A stretch of 64,000 bases of DNA from Trichuris trichiura. Its lineage: Eukaryota; Nematoda; Enoplea; Trichinellida; Trichuridae. This document shows positions 22,817 to 35,083 of this stretch, in pieces. Both the position numbers and the translations under genes were made by a program. Every line of letters starts with the position of its first letter. Position 1 is the first letter of the stretch. The notes under the pieces were generated by a model. That model did not search any database, was not told where the DNA came from, and saw only the letters and a list, made by a program, of their open reading frames with translations. The stretch is from assembly GCA_037903355.1 (NCBI GenBank), contig JBAJFE010000042.1:942001-1006000 (forward strand). The letters are read 5' to 3'.

Positions 22817-23557
22817 ATGATTGACCCCATTATTGATTTTGATGAATTAGCAGCCGAGTTTTCTAAATACAGCTCCACTCTCAGAGAGGTGTGCAATCTT
22901 TTCGTGAACGTTTTAACGGACACCGAAGATCGTGTGTCATTGTTGCACAGGTTAGGCTTTTATGTCGTCTATACAAGCCGAAGCTAAGCGTACGCGTTCC
23001 ATTTTGCAGGTTCGCCTCTTATGTTGAGAAGTTGTTCGACGACTTCTTGCAGTGCGATCCTGATCTCTTCGATGATCAACTGATGGCAACCATTCCGGAG
23101 ACTAACGATTTTAAAATTCTGATAATGGAGCTGAGATCTCATCCACTTGTTATGGAAAGGGTAAATGCATGCAATTCTCGAGCTTGTGCATCATAGTAAT
23201 TTTTCATTTTCTAGATTTTCTCCGTTGACTTGCTTGAAGAGGATCTTAGCGAAGATCTGTACAGTGCAGCCGCTCGTGTCTGTATGACAATTGCACCATT
23301 CTTGCATCTAAAGTCGTTTGCTGAACACGTAAGTTACCAAAGTCAAACTTACTGAAGCTCTACCGTTATGAACTGCGTAATGTTGTTTTAAAGCTGCATA
23401 GATTAGGCTAGCGCGTCTCAAATCATAACACGTTCAGTTACCGACGATTTTTCAAATAATTATTTTTGAGAACTTTTCTGTAAACGTAGCTAAGAACTTT
23501 GTTTACTTCATATGCAAATTTTTTCAAAAAAAAGGTTATATAGCAGTTAGCGCTTGT

Positions 23558-23620
<63 letters not shown>

Positions 23621-26600
23621 CAGTAGCGGCAAAATATATGTTTACCTTTAGACCGCCAGGGTCGTTCAGCTTTGCCAAGGTTCGCCTTTTACGGTGAATT
23701 TTAGGAAAACACCATGAGCACTCTCTTCAAGCACTCAAAGTCTGATCACATTGAACTACAAACGTACGCTTTGGGCTTACTTTCCGGAATGATGAATTAC
23801 ATGGAATATGAAGGCTTTGAAAATGACCGGGTTTCGCTTACTCGCATTCTCCTGCAGCGTTTATCGACCATCACAGGTTCACCTGACGACGTAAGCGTTG
23901 TATCAGTTGATGGAGAAGATAAACCCAGCACTTCAACAATTGCTTGCTCAAACCTAAAGTGCCAAAAGAGTTCTTCGGAAGGTGCTGTCCAAGAGCCCAT
24001 TCAAGTTTCCCTGTCGAATTGGGACGAGCCAACGACTAGTAGCAGCGAAGCTAAAAGCTATGCTAATGGAAACGATGCAAGCAAGGAGGACGGTGAGGAT
24101 AGAGTTCGCTCGAAAGGCTACTGTTTGCGTCCATTGACGGTGGACATACGTCACAGAGTGATTTTGTGTTTTCTGGCTCACGAATGGGGCCGCAGTTTGG
24201 TCAGCCTGCTGTGCCTATGTTATTGCTTTGTTTCCTTAGACGATCATTTTATCTACAGATTATTCCATATGCAGTAGAAGCTAACCTGGTGGAAAAATTG
24301 TATACTTATCTGGATGAAAATGCAGGTTGGAATCCTTGGACCGTATTGAACGCGATTCGAGTTAGCCCAGCCAAGTTTACGTGTTGCTAACTTCACTTCT
24401 CTTGCTTGTAGTGCTTAGAGGCTATGTTCAGTCACCCGAAGGTGGCTCGAGTATTCGTTGCTAACGACGGAGTACATCGGTTGCTCCGTATAAAGCCTGA
24501 TTCTTTACCGGGTACCGCTATTCCAGCAGCTCTTTGCCAACTTGCGCAGCAAGGCGAAGCGATGGAAAGTATATGCATGATGTCCCATGGAGCATTCAGA
24601 GAATTAATTGAGTAACTTATCCGATGGAAAAAATGTGTTCCCCACTTCACAGCGTAATGAACATAGGTACATAGTTCGCGTATTGGAATGTTCTCACGAG
24701 TCAGCCAGATACGACGCGGTCGACTTCTTGGCAATGTGCTTTGGCTTTCGTCGCCCTTTGGAGCATTTCGACAATCTGCATGGGCTACGCGCCATCTGCA
24801 ACAATGTAACTAGGGAAAAAAAGGATATCTTTCTTCTTCGCGCCAAACCTGTTTTCGCACTCTTGCAGTTGGCAAGAATAAAGGAAATCGCGCGGAACGC
24901 GTCGCCAAGCGATAGTGGTTATTCTCTTGTTTGGAACAATATGGCTCGCTGTTTTGCCACAGCGTTGAAACGGTATTCCTTCTGAGACAAAGAAGAAAAA
25001 AGCCTTTCTTTTACAAATCCCGTTTTGCAGCTACTTGGAAGCTCACATGCTGCAAAAGCTGGAGCAATTGCAGCAGAGCTCTCCAGCATTGTGGAGCAAA
25101 CAGGCGAGCCAGTATCACAACATAGAAAGGACGTTCGTTAATGAAATCGGCTCTATAGCTGAACCGCAGGTAAGCTGCCTAAACATATTGCCCTAGAAAG
25201 AGCTGTAAACCACGGGGTTTGCACGATGTCTTTTTTTAGACTTTGTTCAGCGACTGGGATTTCGCCCGCGAATGTGTGGTTTTCTTGCGAGAAAATTGCT
25301 CCCATTGCCTCGATTGGCACCCGATCAAGGAGCTAAGGCGAAATGACACAATTCAGGTCCTTCTTGACCTCATTGACGATTGTTTAACAAAGCTCACAGT
25401 TACGAGGTGAGAAACTGCTTCGAGTACTTGGTTTCAGCGATTAAGAGCGTATATGCTGTCACGAACGATATAATAATGTTGTCCGTTTCAATGAGATAAA
25501 ACAAATAGGCTCGCAGCTTTCAGGATCGACAGCGAATGAAAATTGTTCTTAAAACGGACAACATTAAGACATCCTTCATGAGAACTACGCAGTAACTTAG
25601 GTGAAATAATATTTTTTAACAATTGGTAGCCGTTTATAAAAAGAATAATAAAAAGGTTCAACATCCCTAGCAGTAGTATTCATAAAAAGCGTTTAAAACT
25701 TCAACTTTTACCTCGTCCATCATTAGTTAAGGGAATTCTCAATTGTTGAGCGCGAAAGGTGTTTTCTAGTCGTCAAGATTGCCTGTCGGCAGTTCTTACC
25801 GTTTTATGGTACGCTTCGGTTTCGCCGGTGGTTCAATTCGATCTCGCCTATACGCCTCATGGTGAAAGGCGAAGAAATTTGTTTCGGTACTTGTCAACTT
25901 TGTCCATCCGCGGGCAACTATTTCCAACGCTTGCTGCTGTCTTCTTCAGGCGCGAAATAATTCAGTGCTCCAAGTTGTGCTGGAAGGAAGGTCCGGCAAA
26001 GCAGCTTGCAATTTCCGTGATTGGAAATTGTGTATGCGGTCCTGTGAATAAGGTAAACTAATTTTTTATGCCCGCGTTGTCGCCCCAAGCGGCGTCATTC
26101 AACCTTTTTGCAGTACTGCAAATTGGCGAACGTATTGCCCAACGCAGGCCCGGACGAACGTACAACAAGACTGATAAAGTCAATTTGGAAGTCGGTACGC
26201 AACAACGAAGGAATTCAGGTTCGTTTTCATCGTATATCTTGAGCGCTGGGTGAATAGATGACCGCTTCAGGTTTTGGCAGGTCCATTGGACCTTCGGTGG
26301 CCCTCTCAAGACGACGAAATCGACATGCTGCGGATATGCGCATGCGACGTAAGTTCATGGTTTGTCTCCTTCCATTTTTAGATTGCCTGTAGGTGGCGGT
26401 TACCGGCTTTTCCTTTCGAATTTCACAACTCATTTTCTTATTTTTCAGCTTATAGTTCAGTATGTTAACTTATTGTTCAGTGGGTAGAGCAGTCACTAAT
26501 CGTATATGCATCTTTTCGAATATGTCGCGCAGCTTCTCAAGAAATTCCAGTCATTGTGATTCATTGTTGATAAACTGACGAGCATTTAATTTCTTCTGGC

Positions 26601-29600
26601 TTATTACCGAATACAGCTTCCATTCTTGGGTGAAACTGCAGCGCAGCATGAAAATGGTGCTTTTTAGGCATTAATCGGTATAGCTCGTTGGAAACCTGTG
26701 CGTCAGATTATCGAAAAGCTTCCACTGATCAGCGAGAGCAAAATTCTTGGTATGTTTCAGACGAAGTTCCCTTAAGTTCACCTACCTTATTGCATACGTG
26801 TTCAGAGATTGTTAAAGAGAATGAGAAGTCGGCAGATCGTCCAAAGTTTCAAGAATTGTACACTATGGTTTTTCAACTGTTGAAAGTGACAAAAAGTTGC
26901 GGAACGAGTGGAATCAGTCAGTTGAATCCCGGTCAGTTGTATAAGGTTTGTTTTTGCGGCACGCGAGCAGCATCCCATCGGTTGTTCTGACGATCTTTTC
27001 TTTGTAGCAGAAAGTGGTCGCCAGTACAGAAATTCTTTTTAGCCACGAGGAGGTGTTAGTGCTCATCCATAGACACCTGATGGACAATGGTACGTTTTCC
27101 CTTGAGAGCTGACAGTTTTCGTCATAGAAGACGATTTATCAAATTTAGGGCTCTTAAAAACGGCTGAGACACTTTCCTCTGAATCCGGTTTTCAAGCGGC
27201 GTTCACTTCCAAAGCTGCAGCTCCGTCTTGCAGTTCTGTATTAATCTCCCTAACTTTTGTCCGCTTCTAAAAAAGAATGACATTATACTTTTGCAGAAAC
27301 TTTCGGCTGCACCTACAATTCTTGCCCAAAATAATGGCAAGTGATTTTACATATTTCACACTTTGCTACGTCATACTTACGTCACTAACAAGTTGACAAG
27401 CGTGCAGACAACGCTTAATTCATTGTTTTACCTTTTCAGTAGGTGGAAGCGAGCCGACGCCAGCCTATGGTATTGCTAACGGTGAAGTGGATGGTCTTGA
27501 TGGCGTTCCACAAAGGAAAATGATCTGTTTGACAGACGGAGCTGTCGAAAGCAAACGAGCGATGGACACTTTTCCTCCCTGTTCGGTAACGTTAAACTCC
27601 GTATTAAAAGAACACTTTCGCAATCAGCACGCTCAATGTAAGAAACCGGTTTTGGCATGTCAACCCTTCTCCATATTTCGGTGAGGATATGCAAAATAGG
27701 CGATTGTTGAGACTTGACGCTTTGCGTTCTCCTGGTTATTTCTAGCGAGCACAAATGTCCCGAGTTCAGAGCTCGTTGCGAGGCGTCGTCCAATTTTACC
27801 GAACGCATATTCGAACGCCAGGTATTAACGAGCAGCATTTTGACAACGTCATTGATGACATCACAATTGTTCCACCGTTTTGTTGCAGTACTTCCCACAA
27901 TACGGCGGTCGTCGCGGTTTCCACAACGATCTCAGCTTTATCTACAGCCGTTATTGCGCGCTGAAATCGTGCGAAGAATGCGAAGGAGCGTGCGACTATT
28001 CAACATGCGCTTTTACGGTGAATTTTCCACATTTCTACGTTTGAACATTTCTTAAGTATTATCACATTTAATAGGCTGACAGCAAATCCATCGTTCTCGG
28101 CACGTGCACCGGAGAAGTGGGTTGGTACGACTTTAAAAGTGATCATGTTCGACCCTGTCTGAAGTTTCACAGTCACCCGATCAGTGTTGCTACAGAGTCA
28201 AAGGTTGACAGGCAATTTCCCTCTTGCTGTTGCCTTCAATGAGCTTTGTTGCTTAGGATAGGCAACTGTTGCTTACCGCTACGTTCTCCCGATCACCAAG
28301 AAGCGTTCTATGGCGGTACGAGCGGCAAGGCTTTGTTCATAAGTACGTTTCGCCGTTGTATTTTTCCTCTTTGTTAATTCACTTGTTTTTTTTTGAGATA
28401 TTCCATGACGGGTGATCGATACGCAGAATTTGACGGTCCCAGCGAAACCCGCATAGTCGGAAGCGACAAAAATACAGCAAAAGTGATACAACTAGCTGCA
28501 ATTATCTAACAGTTGCGTACGGTTGCAATTGTTTAAGATTTACGACATTGCCACGGGCTCAATGGTTGTTAAGCTTTACGATGAGGAAGTGCAAAACAAC
28601 TACGCGGACAATAGGGCGACATTCCGCAGCTGCGGAAATGTTGTCCTCTCGGACGGCATCATTTGGGACGTACGCACCGCGAAGGCTATACACAAGTTCG
28701 ACAAGTTGAACGATCAAATGTCCGGCATATTTCACCCCAATGGTCTTGACATCATTATTGACACCGCGGTGGTAAGCCTGTAGCTGCTATTCAACAAAGG
28801 TTCTTCATGCAGCCGCCTCATTTTCAGTGGGATTTTCGGACATTTCGAGCGCGAAAGTTTGTTGATGAGCTCCACAAGCACAAAGTGATTTTCAACAGTC
28901 AAGGCGATGTTCTCTTTTCAAGCAAGCCGTTGCTCACAGTTGTAAAGCCATCGCCTCTAATGTATTGTTTTTATTTGTTTCAGTAATGAGAAAATTTACC
29001 GGCGTCGACTGGCGCAGCATCAAGTTCGATTCGTACGTGAATGTGCACAACGCGTCCGACTATACCTTCATACGTAGGTGTATCTGATTGTAAGTACTGG
29101 CAGCTTAGTTAAAAGCAAAATTGTAGATCAACTTTCGCTAAAAAAGTTAGTAGTCGACATCGACGTCAATTTTACTAGTAGCTACCTAAGCACGCTTGAG
29201 GTAAAAATAGGTCGTCGATATTGATGCAACTAAGGTTTCTGATCTTCTACAGACAAGAAGTAGTAGCTCCGCGCTAGCGTTTGAAGACAACGCCTGTCGA
29301 ATATATTCTGTTGGAATGACGGCGGACAGCTTGCCGGTACAGCCGATCTTGCTGTGCTACGCTTTTAATCTTCTTACGTACAAGTATTTTTTAAGGAGAA
29401 CGAATCCATCGTTTCTTCAGACATGGATTCGATGTACGAAGATAGCGAAGTGTTGACCATCGATGAAGACAGTGACGTATCTGAACCGGACTTCGAAACG
29501 GACACAGACGCGGATGACCAAACTATGGATACAGGCGGCTCGGGGAACCAGTCGTCTCGTTCGAGCGATTCGTCCGAGAGTGAATACGTACTTTCAACGT

Positions 29601-29614
29601 CGACATCCGAGTAG
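22817..29614 (+). CDS. DCAF1: DCAF1 / VprBP, CRL4 ubiquitin ligase substrate receptor
   Basis: Thirty exons, 1394 residues (human 1507): 22817-22950, 23010-23160, 23215-23328, 23705-24199, 24259-24360, 24412-24611, 24667-24805, 24869-24972, 25031-25169, 25240-25406, 25770-26052, 26114-26218, 26271-26348, 26668-26749, 26806-26945, 27008-27089, 27149-27237, 27297-27336, 27440-27680, 27746-27821, 27889-28017, 28075-28203, 28257-28342, 28398-28482, 28538-28771, 28828-28921, 28984-29073, 29127-29200, 29253-29336, 29396-29614. An armadillo-like N-terminal half (ALKRYLEAHMLQKLEQLQQ, IWKSVRNNEGIQ) is followed by a LisH motif near 825 (VLVLIHRHLMDNGLLKTAE). Next are VTLNSVLKEHFRNQHAQCKK, a WD40 propeller with both DDB1-docking boxes (WDVR near 1175, WDFR near 1209) and an acidic Ser/Asp tail. 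DCAF1 loads substrates on CUL4-DDB1 in the nucleus. Exons 26-27 use a GC donor and are the least certain junction. Confidence 0.93.
23559..23620 (+). repeat. (AAT)n microsatellite in DCAF1 intron 3
   Basis: About 20 AAT units within the 23329-23704 intron, same motif and strand as the 18591 array. Confidence 0.97.
25474..25566. repeat. 15-bp perfect inverted repeat in DCAF1 intron 10
   Basis: 25474-25488 (TAATGTTGTCCGTTT) is the exact reverse complement of 25552-25566, with 63 nt between. The host intron (363 nt) is one of the longer DCAF1 introns, consistent with a small decayed inverted-repeat element or a structured intron RNA. Confidence 0.8.
27337..27439 (+). other. GC-AG intron in DCAF1
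   Basis: The frame ...CAAAATAATG|GCAAGTGATT uses GCAAGT, the optimal GC-type donor, joined to CCTTTTCAG. Reading through would meet TGA immediately. Confidence 0.8.
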
Positions 29615-29732
29615 CGGTTTCCACAGTCGAATAACGTAAAAGACATCACGGACTTTGGTCGCATTTTAGACACAGTAAGAGCGCCATTGTTTTTTTTTCA
29701 TTCGAAGTTATTTTTTGTCCTGTTTTAAACAT

Positions 29733-29761
29733 TACGGTTCCGCCGCTTCGACGGGACCGTA
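29733..29761 (+). other. Stem-loop about 120 nt after the DCAF1 stop
   Basis: TACGGTTCC and GGGACCGTA form nine pairs (one G-U) around an 11-nt loop. It could be a 3' UTR structure or terminator-associated fold. Confidence 0.4.
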
Positions 29762-30758
29762 AATAGATACGACTCTGTTCGCCATGAGCATTAAACGGTT
29801 ACTATTGATTCCCTGGCGGGTTTGCAATGACATTTTTGTTTTGCAAAGCCAAGTTTGCCAACGCCAGGCATTTCGTAAACATCACCATCGCGTCATCGGG
29901 TGAATACTCCGATTGGCTTTCTGAATCAGTTGTCTTGTTGTAGTAGTTGAACAGTTAAGCTATGTTACGCCCACTTCTTCGTAGGCACAACCGATGATTT
30001 GTAGAAAAAAACGACGGTTTGTACGAGCCGTCAAACAAAAGATTGGAAAATATGCCTCCCCTGGAAGCTAATGTTCACTGGTGCGGAAAATGAAAACCAA
30101 AATGATTTGTAAAGTTGATCTTCTTCCTAGCTTGGTGAAACCATTTTGTGGCGTACATAAAAGTGTGCGGTGGAGCAAAAAAGGATTGACAAAATGTGAT
30201 AAAAAGATTTCTTTTGGTGCGGGCATTTCAAAGAGACGAGAAGTGCATTGGCTATTGGTCCTGCTGAATAAATTGTCAGCAAATTTGACACATTTTGCTT
30301 GAGTGATTGGAAAGAAGGCTGCTGCAACATGCAGCGCAAAAGCAGTTCAAATATAACATTTCCGCCGACATGGACGAATGGTCAGAAGACCGGCAGTTGA
30401 ACGGTCCCGACTGAACTGATTACTCTTTTCAACTGTGTGTGTGCGCGCTCCTTCGAAGCTCCTCTGCAGCTATTGAAACTTATCTGAATGTCCTCAAAGA
30501 GACTGAAGAACAAGAGCGCACAATTGTTGCATGACCACTGTGTGAGATAGCTAAGTAAATAAAATGTTGCGAACTTAATGCGCACCACTTAACTGTGAAA
30601 TTCGCCTGACGGGAATGGTAAGTACTGCGACCCTTTACAAACGGCTCCAACGTAACCGATCTGCTTTGAATGGGAATATTTGCTTGCATGGTCGGTATAC
30701 ATATTTCGAGATGGTAGCTGCGACATAAGAGCGTGTACTGTTGGCAATTTAAATTCTT

Positions 30759-31145
30759 TTAAGCGAAAAATTCAAACCTCAATCTTTGGCTGAAGAAAAT
30801 GACCCGTTTCGAAAAATCGTGGCGGTCATAGAACCGAAAAACCGAAGACAGAAAGACGAAACACCAATTGTCCAAAATACCGAAGATCAAAATTTCGAAA
30901 AGGCTAAATAGCGAACAGAATCGGCACTCGTTATCCGCGGTTTTCTTATTCGCCACTTCTCCACAGCGCGGTTTGTCCGGGATATAAGGAGTGTCGTCAT
31001 CGTTTAAAGAATACCGGCACATCATTGCTGGACATGGTACATATTCTAGCGTTTTTTGTATAACTGCGCAGTAGCAATGCTGTGTTCTAATGTAGGCTAG
31101 TATACTATGAAAGATGGTACCATTCCCTATCCCGGACAAACCTCC
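30759..31145 (-). CDS. Candidate Cys-rich exon
   Basis: Minus-strand open frame after a TTTTTACAG acceptor (31146-31147), ending in TAA. It encodes HCYC, YVPCPAMMCRYSLNDDD, RCGEV and ECRFC, then a hydrophobic C-terminal part. The cysteine spacing hints at an extracellular module, but no start exon or family is identified. Confidence 0.25.
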   Translation of the reverse strand, partial: GGLSGIGNGTIFHSILAYIRTQHCYCAVIQKTLEYVPCPAMMCRYSLNDDDTPYIPDKPRCGEVANKKTADNECRFCSLFSLFEILIFGILDNWCFVFLSSVFRFYDRHDFSKRVIFFSQRLRFEFFA

Positions 31146-33516
31146 CTGTAAAAAAGTCACGAATAAGAAGAAAGCGGATAACAAGGGTTAGACTGTGTTC
31201 AGAATTTTAGTCTTATGACCCAAACCCTGTAGAAAATAGAAATCGGCAATAAAGTTAGCCTTCATAGTAAGAGAGTCACTTCTTCACTATCTTATTGGCT
31301 TATCCATTAAAGTGATGAGTTTGAGTTAGTAGGCTTTTTAAACGTAAATTTTCTACTACCTCTATCAGTTAGCTCCCTTAAACTCCCCATTTTGGGATTG
31401 CGTAAAGTTTTCGTGCAGGCATACGGCGGCGCCCGATAAGTGTTGTCCGCTCTGTTTTATCAACAATGACTGTTAATCCGTATAATTTAAACGGCAAATA
31501 ATTAAAAAACAAGGAGTGTCCTAAAAGTCTGTAAAATTCTATAACAAGTAAACAAACCGCTTGTACTTGTATATGTTATTATTAAAAAAGCGCGCATGAA
31601 CCCGCTACAAGAAGCTATTTTTTTAAAATAGCCACTTCAATCTTAGTGACGACGATTGGTAAAAACGTAGCAGCCAGAAGCTGCATCTTGAGTGAAGTTG
31701 ACATATCAGCGCCCATTAGTACATTGGCCACACAAGATTATAGGTCGCTGTTTACTCTGTCAGTGCGCAACGTCAATTGCGCAGTGATGGCACAGCATTA
31801 TATCAGCGTTGTGAAAGTGCTTTCGTAGGAACAAAGCGCTACTACGAGAAAGGATGACGTCGCTTCATTAAAGGTAAGTTCGTGGGCAATTTTACGCTAA
31901 TTACCGCTTATGATTAACAACAAAGCGATTCGGAAAAGGATTATTCAAAAACGTTCCACACAATATGATTAGTCTTTCCGTTTTGGAGCAGCAACCAAAA
32001 CTAACAGTAATTCATAGTTACAATGCATTATGAGTTTGAGAAAAGAGGCTTCGTTTTCACGTCGTCTTCGTTTATGAAAGGATGCACTGCAGACCAACGT
32101 ATTCAGCGATACGCACGCAAAGTTTTGTTAGACTGCTTGTGAAACCACGAGCGAAGTCAATAGTAAAATGAATAATTCATTCATTTGAAAAATCAGTGGA
32201 AATATACACGCCTACATTCACTATAAACCTATTCGCGAACTTGAAACAAATGCTAATTGTTCATCCAACCCAAGTTTGCGTAAGGTTTTCATGAAAAGAC
32301 CTCTTTTGTCATTCGTTCAATCGCTTAGCAAAAGTTAAACTTTCATTATCATTCCTACATTGAAGCAACGTTTTTATCACCTAAAACAAAATATGGTTTA
32401 AAGCTTTTTCTTAGCGTCGTCAAACGTTCTTGTGCGAGAGTGGGCAGACGATTTTCTATCGTTCCGTCAATGCTTGCTCAATTCAGTTTGAGATTTAAGC
32501 AGGATACGCAGTACGACGAACAGAAACGACATGAACGAAAGGTAGTTGTTTGTTTAACGAGATAACCGCCTCCCATTGTGCATTAAACCTCCTTCGGACT
32601 CGCGCTCGGTTTACATTGAGCGAAGATCACTCAAGTTTGTAGAAATCTTCATAAGTCAAAGTGGGAGAAGGGAAGGCGGGAAAAAACTACTAGGTTTTTA
32701 CTGTCTAATGATGAGCACAACGCTGCGTAACCCCTCCCTGTTGCTTATACATGCTGTATCCATTATCAGAAAATGAAACAGCAATTATTGTCGAGAGAAA
32801 AGAAGAAACTTTTTTCATACTGTGCGTCCACCGTTATTGTGTTCAATTGTTTATTCACCGAAGCTTTCTGGTATACACCGTCACCCGTCATCAGCGGTAA
32901 ACAGCAAATTCTGTTGTGACGCATGCCGCACGAAAAAGTTTCTTCAAAGTGAAACTTTGTGGTCCCGTGGGAAAGTGTTACGTATTCAATGAGAGTCAAG
33001 AAGAGAGAACATTTTCACAGCATATTTCATCACTACACATCTTCGAAGCTCAGTGCAAACGACTTGCTTTAGCGTGGATGTTTCGGAAGACAAAGTCTCA
33101 TTCTGACCAAATAGAGCATGCTGTTTTATCCTTTGAATGTATACGCTGTGTTGACCATAAGCAAAATGAAGTAACATACTCATTTACAGGAAAAACCTGG
33201 CGAATTTGCTGACGCCTTTACTTGTTTAGTCATACTTTAATTGCTGTTTACTTTTATTTTCCTCCGCCTTCCTTATGCGGTCGTTGATACAGTAGCCTGG
33301 AGAATATTCACTTTTCCAGGAGTCAAAGCTAATGCCGACTGTCATACACCCGATAATATGCAGCGGAACAACATATCTCATTTTTGATGAGTCCAACGGG
33401 AATAGACGCCGTCGGCTCTGCACAAAGCCGTAAGCCTAAGCTCAGTGGCACTTAAACTCTTATCAATGTATGTAATGTATCTTGTAAGATAGAACTTCAA
33501 AAAGGCATTGCAGACG

Positions 33517-33530
33517 CCCGCAGCTGCGGG
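33517..33530. repeat. 14-bp perfect palindrome
   Basis: CCCGCAGCTGCGGG, GC-only in an AT-rich intergenic region, with a central E-box-like CAGCTG. Confidence 0.6.
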
Positions 33531-35083
33531 TTAGCTTCCACTGCTGCGACCCAAGCACTAAGGGTCTCTGCTGCTGATGAAGTGATACCGTTCAACGAAA
33601 AAGTCATGCTGTGGAAGGCATTTTCGTATTAGAGACATTGGAAAAGGCCATTGAATGCTAGTGAAGTTTGCTCACTTCCGAGCGACCTTACCAAGCTGTT
33701 GTTTTTCAGCAGGGCCCGTATGCTCCTCATTTTTGAAAAAAAACACCATTTTCTACGAGGAAACGAAAAAAGAAATAGGACGAAGGCTAGCGTGAAAAAA
33801 ATAGCGTGTGAACAAACGTTTTAAAAATTATAATTGAGAAAAGTATCAATATTAAGTACTGCAATCACAAATATTCAAAAAATTAGGAATAATACAAGAA
33901 ACAGTCGATACAAGAAGACTGAATTTTAAAAAATGAGAACATAAACTCTCGTGAGCTCGTGGTAATGATGAATTGGACGTACTTTAAACTAGAGCAGTTT
34001 AATACCATACGCAGGTTCCCCACTATCGTATTGCCCTTTCAAAGCAAACGTCTAATCAATGGATTTAATGCTGTGGTAGTTTTCCCATTGGTCTCCGTTG
34101 GCCACACATTGATTCGATGGCGTCATTTCTGTACGTTTACACTTAGGCTTATGCTTAAAATGAAGTTCAACTATACGGTATTAAATCGATTTCAGCATAA
34201 GCAAGGCGGGTGGCCACGGTGGGAAGTCTTCACAGCAAAATCGATACGACGAGGAGTAACGGACCCATACTGAAAATTAGAACCGATTGAACGTCAGAGG
34301 TTTATGCAGTCTGTCTTAGAAAGGTCCAAGTATTTTTGGATCAGCTTACAGCTGAGAGAAACCATAGCAATGCTGTTCTGGAGTTAATAAAACAGAACCC
34401 TGTATATACCAACTACATTAATCTACATATACGCACGAGAACGTACTGATGATTGCAAGAACATAGTAATGCTATAGCGACAGCCCGACGAAATTTTTTT
34501 CCTGATTGACTCAATAAAAATGGGAAGAAGGCACTCTCATGATGATTAACTATCCACCAGATGTAAGCTACTTTAGGAAGGCGTAGTTCGATTTAGCCTC
34601 TATGCTATTCTGAGTTTCTTTGTATATTTCTTTGTAGCCAGAACAGGTATCTTGAATATGGCGATCAGCCTTCATAAATTTTTCTCAACAGCCATCTTCC
34701 ACATATACGTACACATAAATAACAAAATACAAATTTTGAAGCGAATTTGCTCCCCTATTGAATCCATCATAAGTCAAGGACCCCATAGACTTTGTTTTCC
34801 GCTGAAGACGAGAACTAAATAGGCCTGAAAGCTCCAGTCTATTTGCAACTTCAGCGCGAGTTATCCGGTAAACAAACTGTATGATTAGGTTGCTGCTCAA
34901 TTCGGTTTTTCCTAATAATAGTGAGAGAATATTACAAGTTGCAGAAAAGTTTATGACCTCTGATGGAAGCATACCTCTTGGTGCCTACAAGGACAATTTC
35001 GAAAGTTGCCTTTCCGACATTGGAAAAACACGCCACAGGCCTGATAGGATGAAAGGCTAATAAAAGCGCACAGGAGCAACAGC

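Larger units (their letters stand above)
29615..35083. other. Long intergenic region
   Basis: About 5.5 kb without a recognised gene. Contains a 9-bp-stem hairpin at 29733-29761, a possible Cys-rich exon at 30759-31145 (minus), and a 14-bp perfect palindrome at 33517-33530. The ORF at 33959-34273 (+, 104 codons) has no motif. Confidence 0.45.

Noticed and set aside
24806..24868. Read-through of the 63-nt segment in DCAF1 as coding.
   Set aside because: It has GTAACT...CTCTTGCAG ends, and removing it restores alignment with the family. Retention cannot be excluded, since it is a multiple of three.
29150..29240. VDID repeated twice in DCAF1, suggesting mutually exclusive exons.
   Set aside because: Only the first (29127-29200) fits phase; the second lies within a 52-nt GT-AG intron (29201-29252) and is probably coincidental.
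30963..31137. 15-bp inverted match (GGTTTGTCCGGGATA) around 30970 and 31125.
   Set aside because: Arms are about 140 bp apart inside a candidate coding frame with no other element features; likely chance or internal coding similarity.
34805..34850. A third hammerhead-like string (CTGAAGACG ... GAAAGCTCC).
   Set aside because: CTGAAGA and GAAAGCTCC are present, but the bases between do not form a stem and CTCCAGT is not palindromic. At most it is a decayed relic, and no other Penelope sequence is nearby.
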